This document shows positions 23,965-33,013 of a stretch of 33,371 nucleotides of DNA, piece by piece. Origin of the DNA: Lachnospiraceae bacterium. Lineage in GTDB: Bacteria > Bacillota_A > Clostridia > Lachnospirales > Lachnospiraceae. The DNA lies in the NCBI GenBank assembly GCA_900764695.1, contig CAAFOY010000054.1, positions 1 through 33,371 of the forward strand. The letters run 5' to 3'. Made by a program: the position numbers and the translations under genes. Below the pieces are notes generated by a model. It saw only the letters and a program-made list of their open reading frames with translations. It was not told the DNA's origin and did no database searches. How positions within the stretch are numbered: position 1 is the stretch's first letter; every line of letters begins with the position of its first letter.

Positions 23965-24414
23965 ATGAAAACAAAAAGACAGCGAAAAATAATAGAATTA
24001 ATAACCAATTATGATATTGAAACTCAGGAAGAGTTGGCAGCAAAGCTTGTTGAAAATGGTTTTAATGTAACCCAGGCCACAATATCAAGAGACATAAGAG
24101 AGCTTAATCTTACAAAAATAGCCACAAAAGGCGGTAAGCAGAAATATGCAGTACAGAGCAGTTCAGATATAGTATCAAATAGCAAGTATATGCGTGTTTT
24201 AAATGATGGAATTATAACAATGGATACGGCAGGAAATATACTTGTAGTAAAAACAGTGTCAGGAATGGCAATGGCAGTGGCTGCAGCACTTGACGCAATG
24301 CAGATTAAAGAAATTCTAGGCTGTATTGCCGGAGATGACACAATAATGTGTGTGGTAAAACATGCTGAAGAAACAGATAGGGTTAAGGAACATATAGAAA
24401 GTTTCATACGCTAA
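23965..24414 (+). CDS. argR: Arginine repressor ArgR
   Basis: A 149-residue ArgR/AhrC protein. The N-terminal winged helix holds the recognition helix text NVTQATISRDIRELNLTK (about 33-50), and the C-terminal hexamerisation and arginine-binding domain contains GCIAGDDTIMCV (about 122-133). ATG 23965 follows AGGAG (23953-23957); an upstream GTG at 23944 lies inside nadK and is less likely. No arginine biosynthesis genes are nearby, as is usual for argR in this cluster. Confidence 0.95.
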   Translation: MKTKRQRKIIELITNYDIETQEELAAKLVENGFNVTQATISRDIRELNLTKIATKGGKQKYAVQSSSDIVSNSKYMRVLNDGIITMDTAGNILVVKTVSGMAMAVAAALDAMQIKEILGCIAGDDTIMCVVKHAEETDRVKEHIESFIR

Positions 24415-24443
24415 AAACCATTACACGGCTTGTTACGTGTCAC

Positions 24444-24492
24444 AAGGTCATTTTCCCAACATTGTGCAAGTACAGGTGGGACAAGACCTTTT
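24444..24492 (+). terminator. Candidate terminator after argR
   Basis: AAGGTC (24444-24449) pairs with GACCTT (24485-24490), with an inner TCCC/GGGA stem, and is followed by TTTT. A second small hairpin, ACACG/CGTGT (24423-24440), lies just before. The T-run is short, so efficiency may be partial. Confidence 0.5.
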
Positions 24493-24525
24493 GACATTAT
24501 AATATAGTAAAAAAGATAATTAATA

Positions 24526-24709
24526 CAATCACCCAGAGAAAAATTCAGTAGCAAACAATAGGCAGATTTTTGAAATTTTGCGAGTATAGTGCAAAGCGAT
24601 AAACCTACTGTGTGAGCCGTAGGCGAGTTTAGGGTTTCGCTTTGCAATAGGCGACGGAGCAAAATGATAAAATCAACGTGTTTGCAATGAAATTTTCTCT
24701 GGGTGATTG
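24526..24709. other. 184-base rod-like inverted-repeat element, possible structured RNA
   Basis: The ends, CAATCACCCAGAGAAAA (24526-24542) and its perfect complement, form 17 pairs, continued with few mismatches to GCAAAC/GTTTGC. Inside lie ATTTTGC/GCAAAAT (24575-24581 with 24659-24665), TGCAAAGCGA/TCGCTTTGCA (24590-24599 with 24637-24646), TAAA/TTTA and CCTAC/GTAGG (24604-24608 with 24619-24623) closing a 10-base loop. All stems are nested, forming one rod. There is no ORF, no clear target-site duplication and no match to a known RNA family that I recognise. It could be a non-coding RNA, a leader of recN or a MITE-like repeat. Confidence 0.65.
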
Positions 24710-24748
24710 GAAAGATACAATTATCTAAAATGCAGAAAGGAGGAAAAC

Positions 24749-26437
24749 ATGCTTTTAAATTTACACGTAAAGAATTTGGCTTTAATAGAAGAGGTAGATG
24801 TGGACTTTGAAAAAGGTTTAATCGTTTTAACAGGTGAAACCGGTGCAGGAAAGTCACTTATACTTGGTTCTGTAAACATTGCTTTAGGAAATAAGGCTTC
24901 TAAAGATATGATTAGAAAAGGCACAGATTATTCTTTGGTTGAATTAACTTTTTCAGTTAGCGAAAATTGCGCAAAACAATTGAAAAAATATGATATTTAT
25001 ATGGAAGAGGACAACATTGTTACTGTTACAAGAAAGATTTCAGAAGGAAGAAGTATTTCTAAAATAAATGGGGAAACTGTTAATATAAAAACATTAAAAA
25101 ATGTAATGTCCTTATTAATTGACATACATGGTCAGCACGATCATCAGTCATTATTATATACAAAAAATCATTTAGATATTTTGGATAAATTTGCAAAGGA
25201 TTCCATATTAGAATTAAAAGAAAAGATTAAGGAAGAGTATAGTAAATATACAAAATTAATAAAAAAATTAGAAGAATTTAATATTGATGAAGGTCAAAAA
25301 GCAAGAGAGATTGAGTTTGCTGAATATGAAGTTAATGAAATTGAATCAGCTAATCTTAAACCTGAAGAAGATGTTCAGGTAGAAGAAGAATTTAAGAAGT
25401 TATCTAATAGCAAGGAAATAGTTTCAGCGTTGTCAGAAATTTACAACGCCTTAAGTTATGAAACAGCAGGCGGTCTTGGGGATATAATTAATAAGGCTGT
25501 AATGGATATTAATAGTATTAAGGGAATGGATGAAAAAATAAGCCAGTTCCAGACAGAACTATATGATATTGATAATCTTTGCAGAGAGCTTACATCTCAG
25601 ATTTATGATTATAACAGTGGAATGGATTTTAATCCTGAATATGTTAGGGAAGTTGAAGAAAGACTTGATGTTATTAATCATTTAAAATTAAAATATGGCA
25701 ATAGTATAGAAGAGATTCTTAGATATAAAGAAGAAAAAGAAGAATATCTGGAAAAACTTAACAATATGACAGATGAAATGGAAAGCGTTAAAAATCAGAT
25801 TTCAGAATTGGAAGGAACATTAAATAATCTCTGCACAAAGTTATCTGAACAAAGAAAAAAAGCTGCAAAGGAGCTGGAAGTTCTTGTAAAACAGGCTTTG
25901 GTTGATCTTAATTTTATTGCTGTTGAATTTGAAATTCAGATTACAAGAAAAGAAAGCATTGGAGAAAACGGATTTGATAATGTTGAATTTATGATTTCAA
26001 CTAATCCGGGAGAATCTGTTAAACCATTGGTAAAGGTTGCATCAGGTGGTGAGTTATCAAGAATTATGCTTGCTATTAAGTCAATTCTTGCAACAGAAGA
26101 CGATATTGACACATTGATTTTTGATGAAATTGATACTGGAATAAGTGGTCAGACGGCTATGAAAGTGGCAGAAAAAATGGCTAAAATCAGCAGAAATCAT
26201 CAGGTTATATGCATTTCACATTTGTCACAGATTGCTGCAATGGCGGATAGTCATTATTTAATTAAAAAGACAGCAGATGAAAATTCTACAACAACATCAA
26301 TTAAGAAACTTACAAGACAACAGTCAATAGAAGAACTTGTAAGAATAAATGGAGGCAGTGGAATAACAGAGGCCGGACTTATTCATGCAACTGAAATGAA
26401 AGATATGGCAGATAGAACAAAAAGTAACTTGTTTTAA
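24749..26437 (+). CDS. recN: DNA repair protein RecN
   Basis: A 562-residue SMC-like ATPase acting in double-strand break repair. Walker A GETGAGKSL (about 28-36), long central coiled coil (about 150-370, rich in Glu/Lys), signature SGGELSRIMLAIKS (about 432-445) and Walker B LIFDEIDTGISG. ATG 24749 follows AAAGGAGG (24737-24744); an earlier in-frame ATG at 24707 overlaps the inverted-repeat element and lacks a ribosome site. A 334-base gap separates it from argR, unlike the tight spacing elsewhere in the cluster. Confidence 0.95.
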   Translation: MLLNLHVKNLALIEEVDVDFEKGLIVLTGETGAGKSLILGSVNIALGNKASKDMIRKGTDYSLVELTFSVSENCAKQLKKYDIYMEEDNIVTVTRKISEGRSISKINGETVNIKTLKNVMSLLIDIHGQHDHQSLLYTKNHLDILDKFAKDSILELKEKIKEEYSKYTKLIKKLEEFNIDEGQKAREIEFAEYEVNEIESANLKPEEDVQVEEEFKKLSNSKEIVSALSEIYNALSYETAGGLGDIINKAVMDINSIKGMDEKISQFQTELYDIDNLCRELTSQIYDYNSGMDFNPEYVREVEERLDVINHLKLKYGNSIEEILRYKEEKEEYLEKLNNMTDEMESVKNQISELEGTLNNLCTKLSEQRKKAAKELEVLVKQALVDLNFIAVEFEIQITRKESIGENGFDNVEFMISTNPGESVKPLVKVASGGELSRIMLAIKSILATEDDIDTLIFDEIDTGISGQTAMKVAEKMAKISRNHQVICISHLSQIAAMADSHYLIKKTADENSTTTSIKKLTRQQSIEELVRINGGSGITEAGLIHATEMKDMADRTKSNLF

Positions 26438-26459
26438 TTAAAGAATATTACACATATTA

Positions 26460-26493
26460 AGAAGGAGGACAAAAGTCTTCCTTCTATTTTTTT
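26460..26493 (+). terminator. Intrinsic terminator after recN
   Basis: AGAAGGAGGAC-AAAA-GTCTTCCTTCT (one G-U pair) followed by A and seven T. It separates recN from spoIVB, so spoIVB should have its own promoter in the short remaining gap; none was clear. Confidence 0.9.
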
Positions 26494-26521
26494 CACAAAA
26501 ATAATCGAAAGGGGTATGGAA

Positions 26522-27745
26522 ATGAACAAACAAAAATATAGGAACTTTTTAATTACATCCATTATGACAGCAATTGTAATAATTGTAGTATCTACGGTTA
26601 TGTATGTTAAGGATAGATTGCCTAATACAATATTTATAAATACAAATACCAGTACCAAATATAATTTTTCCATGCCTGTTTCACTAAATGTTGAAAATAA
26701 AACAAGTATAAGGCTGAATGGAAAAAATACTATATATTCAGGAGAAAAAGGTGAATATAGCGGGAAATACAAAATGTTTGGCATAGTTCCAATTAAAAAT
26801 ACAAAAGTAAAAGTAGTAGATAAAAGAAAAGTTTACCCTGTAGGTTTGCCGGTGGGCCTGTATCTGAAAACTCAAGGAGTAATGATTATAGACGAAGGTC
26901 AGGTTATATCAAAAAATGGCGAAAAATTATGTCCTGCAAAAGGTCTTGTGAAAAAAGGGGACTATATTACGGAATTTAATGGAAAAACAGTAAGTAATAA
27001 GTCTCAATTGTCATATCTTATAAATGAAAACAAAGAAAAAATAGTAACATTAACAGTAAAAAATAATAATATTACAAAAAAGATATCTATTAAGCCTGTG
27101 TCTGATAAAAATGGAAATTATATGTTAGGAATTTGGGTTAGAGATGATTCTCAGGGAATAGGAACTGTTACATTTATAACAAAGGATAATAAATATTGTG
27201 CTTTAGGACATGGGATAAGTGATATTGATACAGGAGAATTGCTGTCCTCTAATAATGGAACAATATTTAAGGCAAATATATGGGGAATTAGAAAAGGAGA
27301 GTCTGGAAAACCAGGAGGTTTATGTGGCTCAATAGAATACAATAATAAAAACATTATTGGCGATATTACAAAAAACTGTGCATGCGGCTTGTATGGAAAT
27401 ATGGATAAGAAAATTATATCAGGATATAACATATCTGAAAAAGAAATAGGGCTACAATCTGAAATAAAAAAAGGTGAGGCATCTATACAGTTTATAGCAG
27501 ATGGAAAAGTAAATATTTATAAAATAGAAATAGAGAATATATATGCCAATGCAAAAGAAAAGAATATGGTAATAAAAATAACAGATAAGAGACTGCTAAA
27601 TAAAACAGGAGGAATTGTTCAGGGAATGAGTGGCAGTCCAATAATTCAAAATGGAAAAGTAATTGGAGCTGTAACTCATGTTATGATAAATGATCCAACA
27701 AGAGGATACGGTATATTAGCTGAAAATATGTTGAAAAGTATATAA
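26522..27745 (+). CDS. spoIVB: SpoIVB serine peptidase
   Basis: A 407-residue forespore-secreted peptidase that activates pro-sigmaK processing by cleaving SpoIVFA. An N-terminal membrane anchor (about 10-30) precedes a PDZ-like domain (about 100-190, GLVKKGDYITEFNGK) and the S55 peptidase domain with the catalytic His in ALGHGISD (about 230) and Ser in GMSGSP (about 370-372). ATG 26522 is preferred to ATG 26516 because the AAGGGG site ends at 26514. In most clostridia spo0A follows directly; here an SseB-FHA gene lies between. Confidence 0.94.
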   Translation: MNKQKYRNFLITSIMTAIVIIVVSTVMYVKDRLPNTIFINTNTSTKYNFSMPVSLNVENKTSIRLNGKNTIYSGEKGEYSGKYKMFGIVPIKNTKVKVVDKRKVYPVGLPVGLYLKTQGVMIIDEGQVISKNGEKLCPAKGLVKKGDYITEFNGKTVSNKSQLSYLINENKEKIVTLTVKNNNITKKISIKPVSDKNGNYMLGIWVRDDSQGIGTVTFITKDNKYCALGHGISDIDTGELLSSNNGTIFKANIWGIRKGESGKPGGLCGSIEYNNKNIIGDITKNCACGLYGNMDKKIISGYNISEKEIGLQSEIKKGEASIQFIADGKVNIYKIEIENIYANAKEKNMVIKITDKRLLNKTGGIVQGMSGSPIIQNGKVIGAVTHVMINDPTRGYGILAENMLKSI

Positions 27746-28090
27746 AAATATAAATTGATTATAGCTTTGCGTTTTGCAATAGATGATTTTTAAATCTGAA
27801 ATTACAAAAAAAGGCAGATTAATTCTGTTTTAAAAATGTAACTGGCGGAAAAATAGGAGAAAAAAGGAATAATAAAAAATCAGATAAAAATAGAATGTCC
27901 ATATAAGTAAATGAATAGAATAAAAGGAACTTGTAAATAGATTATAATAGTGCCTTATAATAGTGGAAAAAAGAATTCGCAAAAAAATCAAGAAATAAGT
28001 AGAAAAATGTAGTATACTAATATTTAATGTAGAGAATATGAAAAATAAACTTCTATGATATTTAAGTAAGAGAAGTTACAGGAGGAATTT
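27746..28090 (+). other. AT-rich gap between spoIVB and the SseB-FHA gene
   Basis: No ORF of interest. Weak promoter candidates are TTGTAA (27931-27936) with TATAAT (27956-27961) at a 19-base spacing, and an isolated TATACT at 28013-28018. A weak hairpin, CAGA/TCTG flanked by A and T runs (about 27812-27830), may end spoIVB transcription. A ribosome site AGGAGG (28080-28085) precedes the next gene. Confidence 0.4.
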
Positions 28091-28861
28091 ATGGCAAGAA
28101 ATAATGCAGATTTAGCACATGAAATAGAAGAATTAATAAAGAAATACAATAAGAAACCTGAGAAAAAGATTAAAAAAAGAGATATTATAGAACTTTTCCA
28201 GCAATGTGAAGTAATTGTTGCTGCAAAAGTTGATTACAGCGACTGTCAGATTATGGGTGAATTTATTGAAAATGCATCTCTTAAACCTGATGTTGTAAAA
28301 GATGGCAAAAGAACAAGATTAATGCCTGTTTTTACAACATTTGAACAGATACCTGTAGAATATATGGATAATTTTTCACTTATAAGAATGTCTGCTTCAG
28401 CAGCATACACTTATATGAACGATTGTGAAGAACTTAACGGATTAGTAATTAATCCTTTTACAGAGGCTAATTTGGAACTTCGCAAGAAGAGAATGACAAA
28501 TCCTAATTCTGATGCAACAAGAAATTTTGGCAACACAATTCAGCCTAAAAGAGCAGAAAAACCTGTTGTAAATCAGGGAGAAGCCTTAATAATATACAAT
28601 AATCAGAAGTTTGTAATAAACAAAAGTCCTTTTGTAATCGGACGTGAAAATGCGGATATTACAATACCGGAAACTTATATTTCAAAGATTCACGTAATTA
28701 TTTCATATAAGGATGGTAAATACAGAATCGCAGATTACGATTCAACCAATGGAACAAAAGTTAACGGAACAAAATTAAGACCAAAAGTTTATTATGAAAT
28801 CCGTGACGGATATGAAATAGAATTGTCAGAAAAAGAAAAAATGATTGTTTACATAAATTAA
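28091..28861 (+). CDS. SseB-like plus FHA domain protein
   Basis: A 256-residue cytoplasmic protein. Residues about 30-135 resemble the SseB N-terminal domain (MPVFTTFEQIPVEY and GLVINPFTEANLEL). A linker (136-163) with possible phospho-acceptor Thr (T143, T149) precedes a C-terminal FHA domain with all core phosphothreonine-binding residues: G184-R185, S198 and H201 in SKIHV, N220-G221 and N225-G226 in STNGTKVNG. FHA domains read Thr phosphorylation by Ser/Thr kinases; none is in the window. It occupies the usually tight spoIVB-spo0A junction on the same strand, with its own ribosome site AGGAGG. The role is unknown. Confidence 0.82.
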   Translation: MARNNADLAHEIEELIKKYNKKPEKKIKKRDIIELFQQCEVIVAAKVDYSDCQIMGEFIENASLKPDVVKDGKRTRLMPVFTTFEQIPVEYMDNFSLIRMSASAAYTYMNDCEELNGLVINPFTEANLELRKKRMTNPNSDATRNFGNTIQPKRAEKPVVNQGEALIIYNNQKFVINKSPFVIGRENADITIPETYISKIHVIISYKDGKYRIADYDSTNGTKVNGTKLRPKVYYEIRDGYEIELSEKEKMIVYIN

Positions 28862-28971
28862 TTTTTTGCCGACGCAAAAAGTGTTTTATCGACCTGAATT
28901 TTTGAAAAAAACAGATAAAACTATCTATTATTGTTACATTAAAAAATATATGTAAACCACATTGTCGAATA

Positions 28972-29026
28972 ATGGCATTTTATGCGATTTCTTTAAGTTG
29001 AATAACGGGAAAATTCAAACTATAAT
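28972..29026 (+). promoter_or_regulatory. spo0A promoter with a 0A box
   Basis: TTGTCGAA (28972-28979) is a perfect core match to the Spo0A binding box (TGTCGAA). Downstream is a strong sigma-A promoter, TTGAAT (28998-29003), a 17-base spacer and TATAAT (29021-29026). The arrangement suggests autoregulation by Spo0A. A partial box TGTCAACA lies near 29033. Confidence 0.7.
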
Positions 29027-29117
29027 CTTCTCTGTCAACAAAATATAACAGTACTGTTGTTGAAAGTTATATAGTTATGCAGATTAAAATAATAAAAGAA
29101 ATTGACAGGAGGATAGT

Positions 29118-29915
29118 ATGAATAAAATTAGTGTGGCAGTGGTAGATGATAATGAGAAGATAGTAGAGACTATTTGTAATGAATTAGAGAGGGACGAGGA
29201 AATTAACATAGTCGGAAAAGCAAAAAATGGCGAGGAGGCTTTTGATATAATAAAGAAAACCAATCCTGATGTTGTGGTCTTGGATTTGATAATGCCAAAG
29301 ATGGACGGATTATCATTAATGAACAAGATACATAAGGACGGTTCAATTATAAAGCTTCCTTTTTTTATAATTACATCAGCAATAAGCAATGAAACAGTAA
29401 TTCAGGATGCTTTCGGTTATGGAGCAGGTTATTATATGCTTAAACCTTTTGAAACAGAAATGATAGTTGAAAGGGTAAAAACAGCAAAAAGTTATAACAA
29501 ACGTTTGCCTGATAACAAGAAGTTTGTTGCAGCCTACGAGGACAAGAAGAAATTTATGGACAGAAACATTGAAAGTGATGTAACAAACATAATCCACGAC
29601 GTAGGTGTGCCGGCTCATATTAAAGGTTACCAGTATTTAAGAGAAGCAATTATTATGTCGGTAAATGATCCTGAAATGCTTAATTCCATTACAAAGATTT
29701 TGTATCCTACAATTGCAAAAACATTCCAGACAACATCAAGCAGGGTAGAGCGTGCAATAAGGCATGCAATTGAGGTGGCATGGAACAGAGGAAAAATGGA
29801 CACAATAGACGAATTGTTCGGTTATACCATAAATGCAGAGAAAGGAAAGCCTACAAATTCAGAATTTATTGCATTAATTGCAGATAAAATCAGATTAGAA
29901 TACAAATGCAGATAA
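29118..29915 (+). CDS. spo0A: Sporulation master regulator Spo0A
   Basis: A 265-residue response regulator. The receiver domain has acidic residues D10 and D11, phospho-acceptor D56 in VVLDLIMP and the Lys in MLKPFE. The C-terminal DNA-binding domain contains the strongly conserved [12 protein letters not shown] and [20 protein letters not shown], which read the 0A box. It switches on sporulation genes once phosphorylated. CAGGAGG precedes the ATG. An upstream 0A box and sigma-A promoter suggest self-control. The next gene is glgA. Confidence 0.97.
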   Translation: MNKISVAVVDDNEKIVETICNELERDEEINIVGKAKNGEEAFDIIKKTNPDVVVLDLIMPKMDGLSLMNKIHKDGSIIKLPFFIITSAISNETVIQDAFGYGAGYYMLKPFETEMIVERVKTAKSYNKRLPDNKKFVAAYEDKKKFMDRNIESDVTNIIHDVGVPAHIKGYQYLREAIIMSVNDPEMLNSITKILYPTIAKTFQTTSSRVERAIRHAIEVAWNRGKMDTIDELFGYTINAEKGKPTNSEFIALIADKIRLEYKCR

Positions 29916-29928
29916 TTAGTACTTTAAT

Positions 29929-29956
29929 TTGAGCTGATTTTCTAGTATTATATACG
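29929..29956 (+). promoter_or_regulatory. Candidate glgA promoter
   Basis: TTGAGC (29929-29934), a 16-base spacer and TATACG (29951-29956), 45 bases before glgA. No 0A box was seen here. Confidence 0.4.
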
Positions 29957-30000
29957 TAAGAAACAAAATCCAAAAAAGAGACGACTTGGAGGAAAAATAT

Positions 30001-31443
30001 ATGAAAAAAATATTATTTGCAGCGTCAGAATGCGTACCTTTTATTAAGACAGGGGGGTTGGCAGACGTAGTTGGTTCATTGCCTAAGAGTTTTGACAAAG
30101 AAGAATATGATGTACGTGTTATTATTCCTAAATATATGTGCATTGACCAGAAATGGAAAGACCAGATGACATACATTGACCATTTTTATATGGACTTATG
30201 TTGGAGAAAACAGTATGTTGGAATTATGGAACTTGAATACGAAGGAGTGAAGATTTATTTTATTGATAATGAATATTACTTCGGCGGAGAAAAGCCATAC
30301 AGTGATGCAAGATATGACTTAGAGAAGTTTGCATTCTTTTCAAGAGCAGTCCTTTCAGCTTTGCCAGTTATAGATTTTAGACCGGACGTAATACATTGCC
30401 ATGACTGGCATACAGGATTAATACCTGTATACTTAAAAGACAGCTTCGCAAGCGGAGAGTTCTATCAGGGAATTAAGACAATAATGACTATTCATAATCT
30501 TAAATTTCAGGGAGTATGGGACATTGACACTATTAAGGATATTGCAGGATTGTCAGATTACTATTTTACATCTGATAAGCTTAAAGATTATGACAATGGT
30601 AACTACTTAAAAGGTGGTATAGTTTACGCTGATATGGTAACTACAGTTAGTGATACATATGCAGAAGAGATTAAGACACCATTCTTTGGAGAAGGATTAG
30701 ACGGATTACTTAGAGCAAGATCTAATTGCCTGAGAGGTATTGTTAACGGTATTGATTACGATGAATATAATCCGGCTACAGACAAGTACATTGACAAGAA
30801 CTTCTCAAAGGCTAATTTCAGAAAAGAAAAGGTTAAAAACAAAACAGCACTTCAGAAAGAATTAGGCTTGGAAGTTAATCCAAAGAAGATGATGATTGGT
30901 ATTGTAAGCCGACTTACAGACCAGAAGGGATTTGACCTTATCTCATGTGTAATGGATGAAATGTGTCAGGATGCAGTTCAGTTTGTTATATTAGGAACAG
31001 GTGAAGAACGTTATGAAAATATGTTCAGACACTTTGACTGGAAATATGGCAAGAGCGTATCAGCTAACATTTACTATTCAGAAGAACGTTCACACAAAGT
31101 ATACGCAGCTTGTGATGCATTCTTAATGCCATCATTATTTGAGCCATGTGGCTTAAGCCAGCTTATGAGTTTAAGATATGGTACATTACCTATCGTAAGA
31201 GAGACAGGTGGATTAAAGGATACAGTAGAACCATATAACGAATATGAGAACACAGGAACAGGTTTCTCATTCTGTAATTACAATGCTCACGAAATGATGG
31301 GTACAGTAAGATACGCTGAACACGTATATTATGACAAGAAACGTGATTGGAATAAGATGGTTGAAAGAGCAATGTCAGTTGACTTCTCATGGAAAACATC
31401 AGCAAAGAAATATCAGCAGTTATATGATGATTTAATTGGATAA
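30001..31443 (+). CDS. glgA: Glycogen (starch) synthase
   Basis: A 480-residue GT5 glycosyltransferase that extends alpha-1,4-glucan from ADP-glucose. The N-terminal KTGGLADVVGSLP (about 16-28) binds ADP-glucose, HCHDWHTGLIPVYL-type text lies near residue 130, and the C-terminal domain has SLFEPCGLSQLMSLRYG and VRETGGLKDTV. ATG 30001 follows TTGGAGG; an upstream TTG start at 29986 coincides with the ribosome site. No other glg gene is present, so it is separate from a glg operon. Clostridia store glucan (granulose) around sporulation, so its place after spo0A may be meaningful. Confidence 0.95.
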   Translation: MKKILFAASECVPFIKTGGLADVVGSLPKSFDKEEYDVRVIIPKYMCIDQKWKDQMTYIDHFYMDLCWRKQYVGIMELEYEGVKIYFIDNEYYFGGEKPYSDARYDLEKFAFFSRAVLSALPVIDFRPDVIHCHDWHTGLIPVYLKDSFASGEFYQGIKTIMTIHNLKFQGVWDIDTIKDIAGLSDYYFTSDKLKDYDNGNYLKGGIVYADMVTTVSDTYAEEIKTPFFGEGLDGLLRARSNCLRGIVNGIDYDEYNPATDKYIDKNFSKANFRKEKVKNKTALQKELGLEVNPKKMMIGIVSRLTDQKGFDLISCVMDEMCQDAVQFVILGTGEERYENMFRHFDWKYGKSVSANIYYSEERSHKVYAACDAFLMPSLFEPCGLSQLMSLRYGTLPIVRETGGLKDTVEPYNEYENTGTGFSFCNYNAHEMMGTVRYAEHVYYDKKRDWNKMVERAMSVDFSWKTSAKKYQQLYDDLIG

Positions 31444-31471
31444 AACTAATCAGATAATTGAATTAAAGAAT

Positions 31472-31508
31472 AAAAAGAGTTGTTACTTAAGGTAGCAGCT
31501 CTTTTTTT
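31472..31508 (+). terminator. Intrinsic terminator after glgA
   Basis: AAAAAGAGTTGTTAC (31472-31486) pairs with GTAGCAGCTCTTTTT, using two G-U pairs, followed by more T up to 31508. Confidence 0.9.
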
Positions 31509-31606
31509 GACTAACTAAAAAATCCTATTAATTAAAAATCTTTACGCATATTTGAAAATGGATTGAAATAATGCTTTGTATTGTATTTAGTAGATAGACG
31601 TTAGGA

Positions 31607-31635
31607 TTGAATACACTATAGAATTTTGCTAGAAT
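31607..31635 (+). promoter_or_regulatory. Promoter of the sigma factor operon
   Basis: TTGAAT (31607-31612), a 17-base spacer and TAGAAT (31630-31635), 55 bases before the sigma gene. TTGTATTTA at 31581-31589 recurs at 33115-33123 upstream of the next secreted gene and could be part of a shared control site. Confidence 0.5.
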
Positions 31636-31689
31636 GTATGAAGATAACAAAAGATATAAAAGACACTTAATAAAAAATGGAGGGAAATT

Positions 31690-32244
31690 ATGCTTGCAAT
31701 AATCGAAGAAATAAGAAACGAAGACGAGAAAAGTATACTTTCAGATTGGTATAAGAAGTATAACCGAATAATGAGGAAAAAAGCCTACGATATAATAGGT
31801 GATTATCATACAGCAAATGATATGGTAAATGAGGCTTTTATAAAAATAATTCAGAATTTTGAAAAAATAAATAAATTAAATTGTCACGCAAGGTCTTATT
31901 ATTTCGTTATAACTATTAGAAGCGTTTGTATAGACTATTTAAGGAAGAACAAAATTAAATCAAAGTATTTAGATGAATACGTCACAGAAGAACAGGTTAT
32001 CAACACTAATATGTCAGAAAAAAGACATATTAATGAATTTGAAAAAAGTGAAATGTATATTGATTTAAGCAATGCTCTTTTGAAAATGTCAGAAAGAGAC
32101 AAGGAGCTTCTAACTTATCGCTACACAATGGAAATGTCATCAAAAGAAATTTCCCAAATAACAGGGATTAAGGAAAGCAATGTTAATTCTTATATTAGAA
32201 GAGCGAGAGAAAAACTTCTAAAAATATTTAATGGGGAGGTATAA
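31690..32244 (+). CDS. RNA polymerase sigma factor, ECF-type
   Basis: A 184-residue sigma-70-family factor with region 2 (about 22-95, GDYHTANDMVNEAFIKI and VITIRSVCIDYLRKNK) and region 4 (about 130-180, LLTYRYTMEMSSKEISQITG then SNVNSYIRRAREKL), without regions 1 and 3: the ECF layout. GGAGGG precedes the ATG. The next gene starts 4 bases after its stop and encodes a membrane protein, the usual place of an anti-sigma factor. The signal sensed is unknown. Confidence 0.92.
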   Translation: MLAIIEEIRNEDEKSILSDWYKKYNRIMRKKAYDIIGDYHTANDMVNEAFIKIIQNFEKINKLNCHARSYYFVITIRSVCIDYLRKNKIKSKYLDEYVTEEQVINTNMSEKRHINEFEKSEMYIDLSNALLKMSERDKELLTYRYTMEMSSKEISQITGIKESNVNSYIRRAREKLLKIFNGEV

Positions 32245-32247
32245 GGC

Positions 32248-33000
32248 ATGAAGAAAAGACAAATAAATGATGAAATGATGGATAGCGTACTTAAAACAAC
32301 GTTGTCAGAGTATCAGGAAGAAGAAGGACGAAAGATATTAAAAGAGGCAGAAGAATTAAACAAAACAGATGAGTATGCTCCAACAAAACAGCAAATAAAA
32401 GAATTTGAAAAAATCAGCAAAAAGCAGCTGCGTAAAAAGAAAATTAAATCATTGAACTTTAAATTAAAAGTATATAGAACAGCAACAGCTCTTGGAGTAC
32501 TTTTGTTAATTTTCAATATCTCAGTTGTATCAGTGCCGGCAATGAAAGAGAAAACCTTGGAATTTTTTATGAAAACATATAATGACCATACTGACATTGG
32601 AAAATATCCGGGAGAAAAAGTAGAAGATGTTAAAAATGTATCAGATGACAGGTTTACAATAAAGTTAAGCAAAGAATATGAAATAACATATCTGCCGGAA
32701 GGGTTTAAACTGGGAGATATGAGTAAAGATGAAACAGGATGGGAGGCCAATTATTATAATGAGGATGAAGTGATTACGTTTAGCCAGTCATCGCTTAATG
32801 GAACAGATTTATCCATTGATACTGAAAATACAAAAAACACGTATGTAGATATAAATGGACAGCAGGCTTTTGTGACTGAAAAAGATGAACAGATAAGTGT
32901 TACGTGGCGTGTTGATGAAAATATTATTAGGGTAACAAGTATAGGAGTCAAAAAAGCGGAATTAATAAAAGTTGCAAAAAGCGTTGAGAAAGTTAAATAA
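32248..33000 (+). CDS. Membrane DUF4367 protein, probable anti-sigma factor
   Basis: A 250-residue protein with a charged cytoplasmic N-terminus (about 1-75), one membrane helix (about 78-96) and an extracellular C-terminal domain that resembles DUF4367 (ITYLPEGFKLGDM; DINGQQAFVTEKDEQISVTW; closing IKVAKSVEKVK-like text). This topology with a preceding ECF sigma suggests a membrane anti-sigma factor or sensor. No zinc-binding HxxxCxxC anti-sigma motif is present, so the binding mode must differ from that class. The start is ATG 32248. Confidence 0.82.
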   Translation: MKKRQINDEMMDSVLKTTLSEYQEEEGRKILKEAEELNKTDEYAPTKQQIKEFEKISKKQLRKKKIKSLNFKLKVYRTATALGVLLLIFNISVVSVPAMKEKTLEFFMKTYNDHTDIGKYPGEKVEDVKNVSDDRFTIKLSKEYEITYLPEGFKLGDMSKDETGWEANYYNEDEVITFSQSSLNGTDLSIDTENTKNTYVDINGQQAFVTEKDEQISVTWRVDENIIRVTSIGVKKAELIKVAKSVEKVK

Positions 33001-33013
33001 CATAATAAATATA

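Noticed and set aside
24526..24709. Calling the element 6S RNA
   Set aside because: The rod shape is suggestive, but I could not identify the conserved central bubble or promoter-like bases, so no family name is given.
27751..27830. Possible decayed copy of the 24526-24709 element (CTTTGCGTTTTGCAATAG and nearby bases)
   Set aside because: The similarity is limited to short AT-rich words such as GCAATAG and GATTTTT, with no matching arms or stems.
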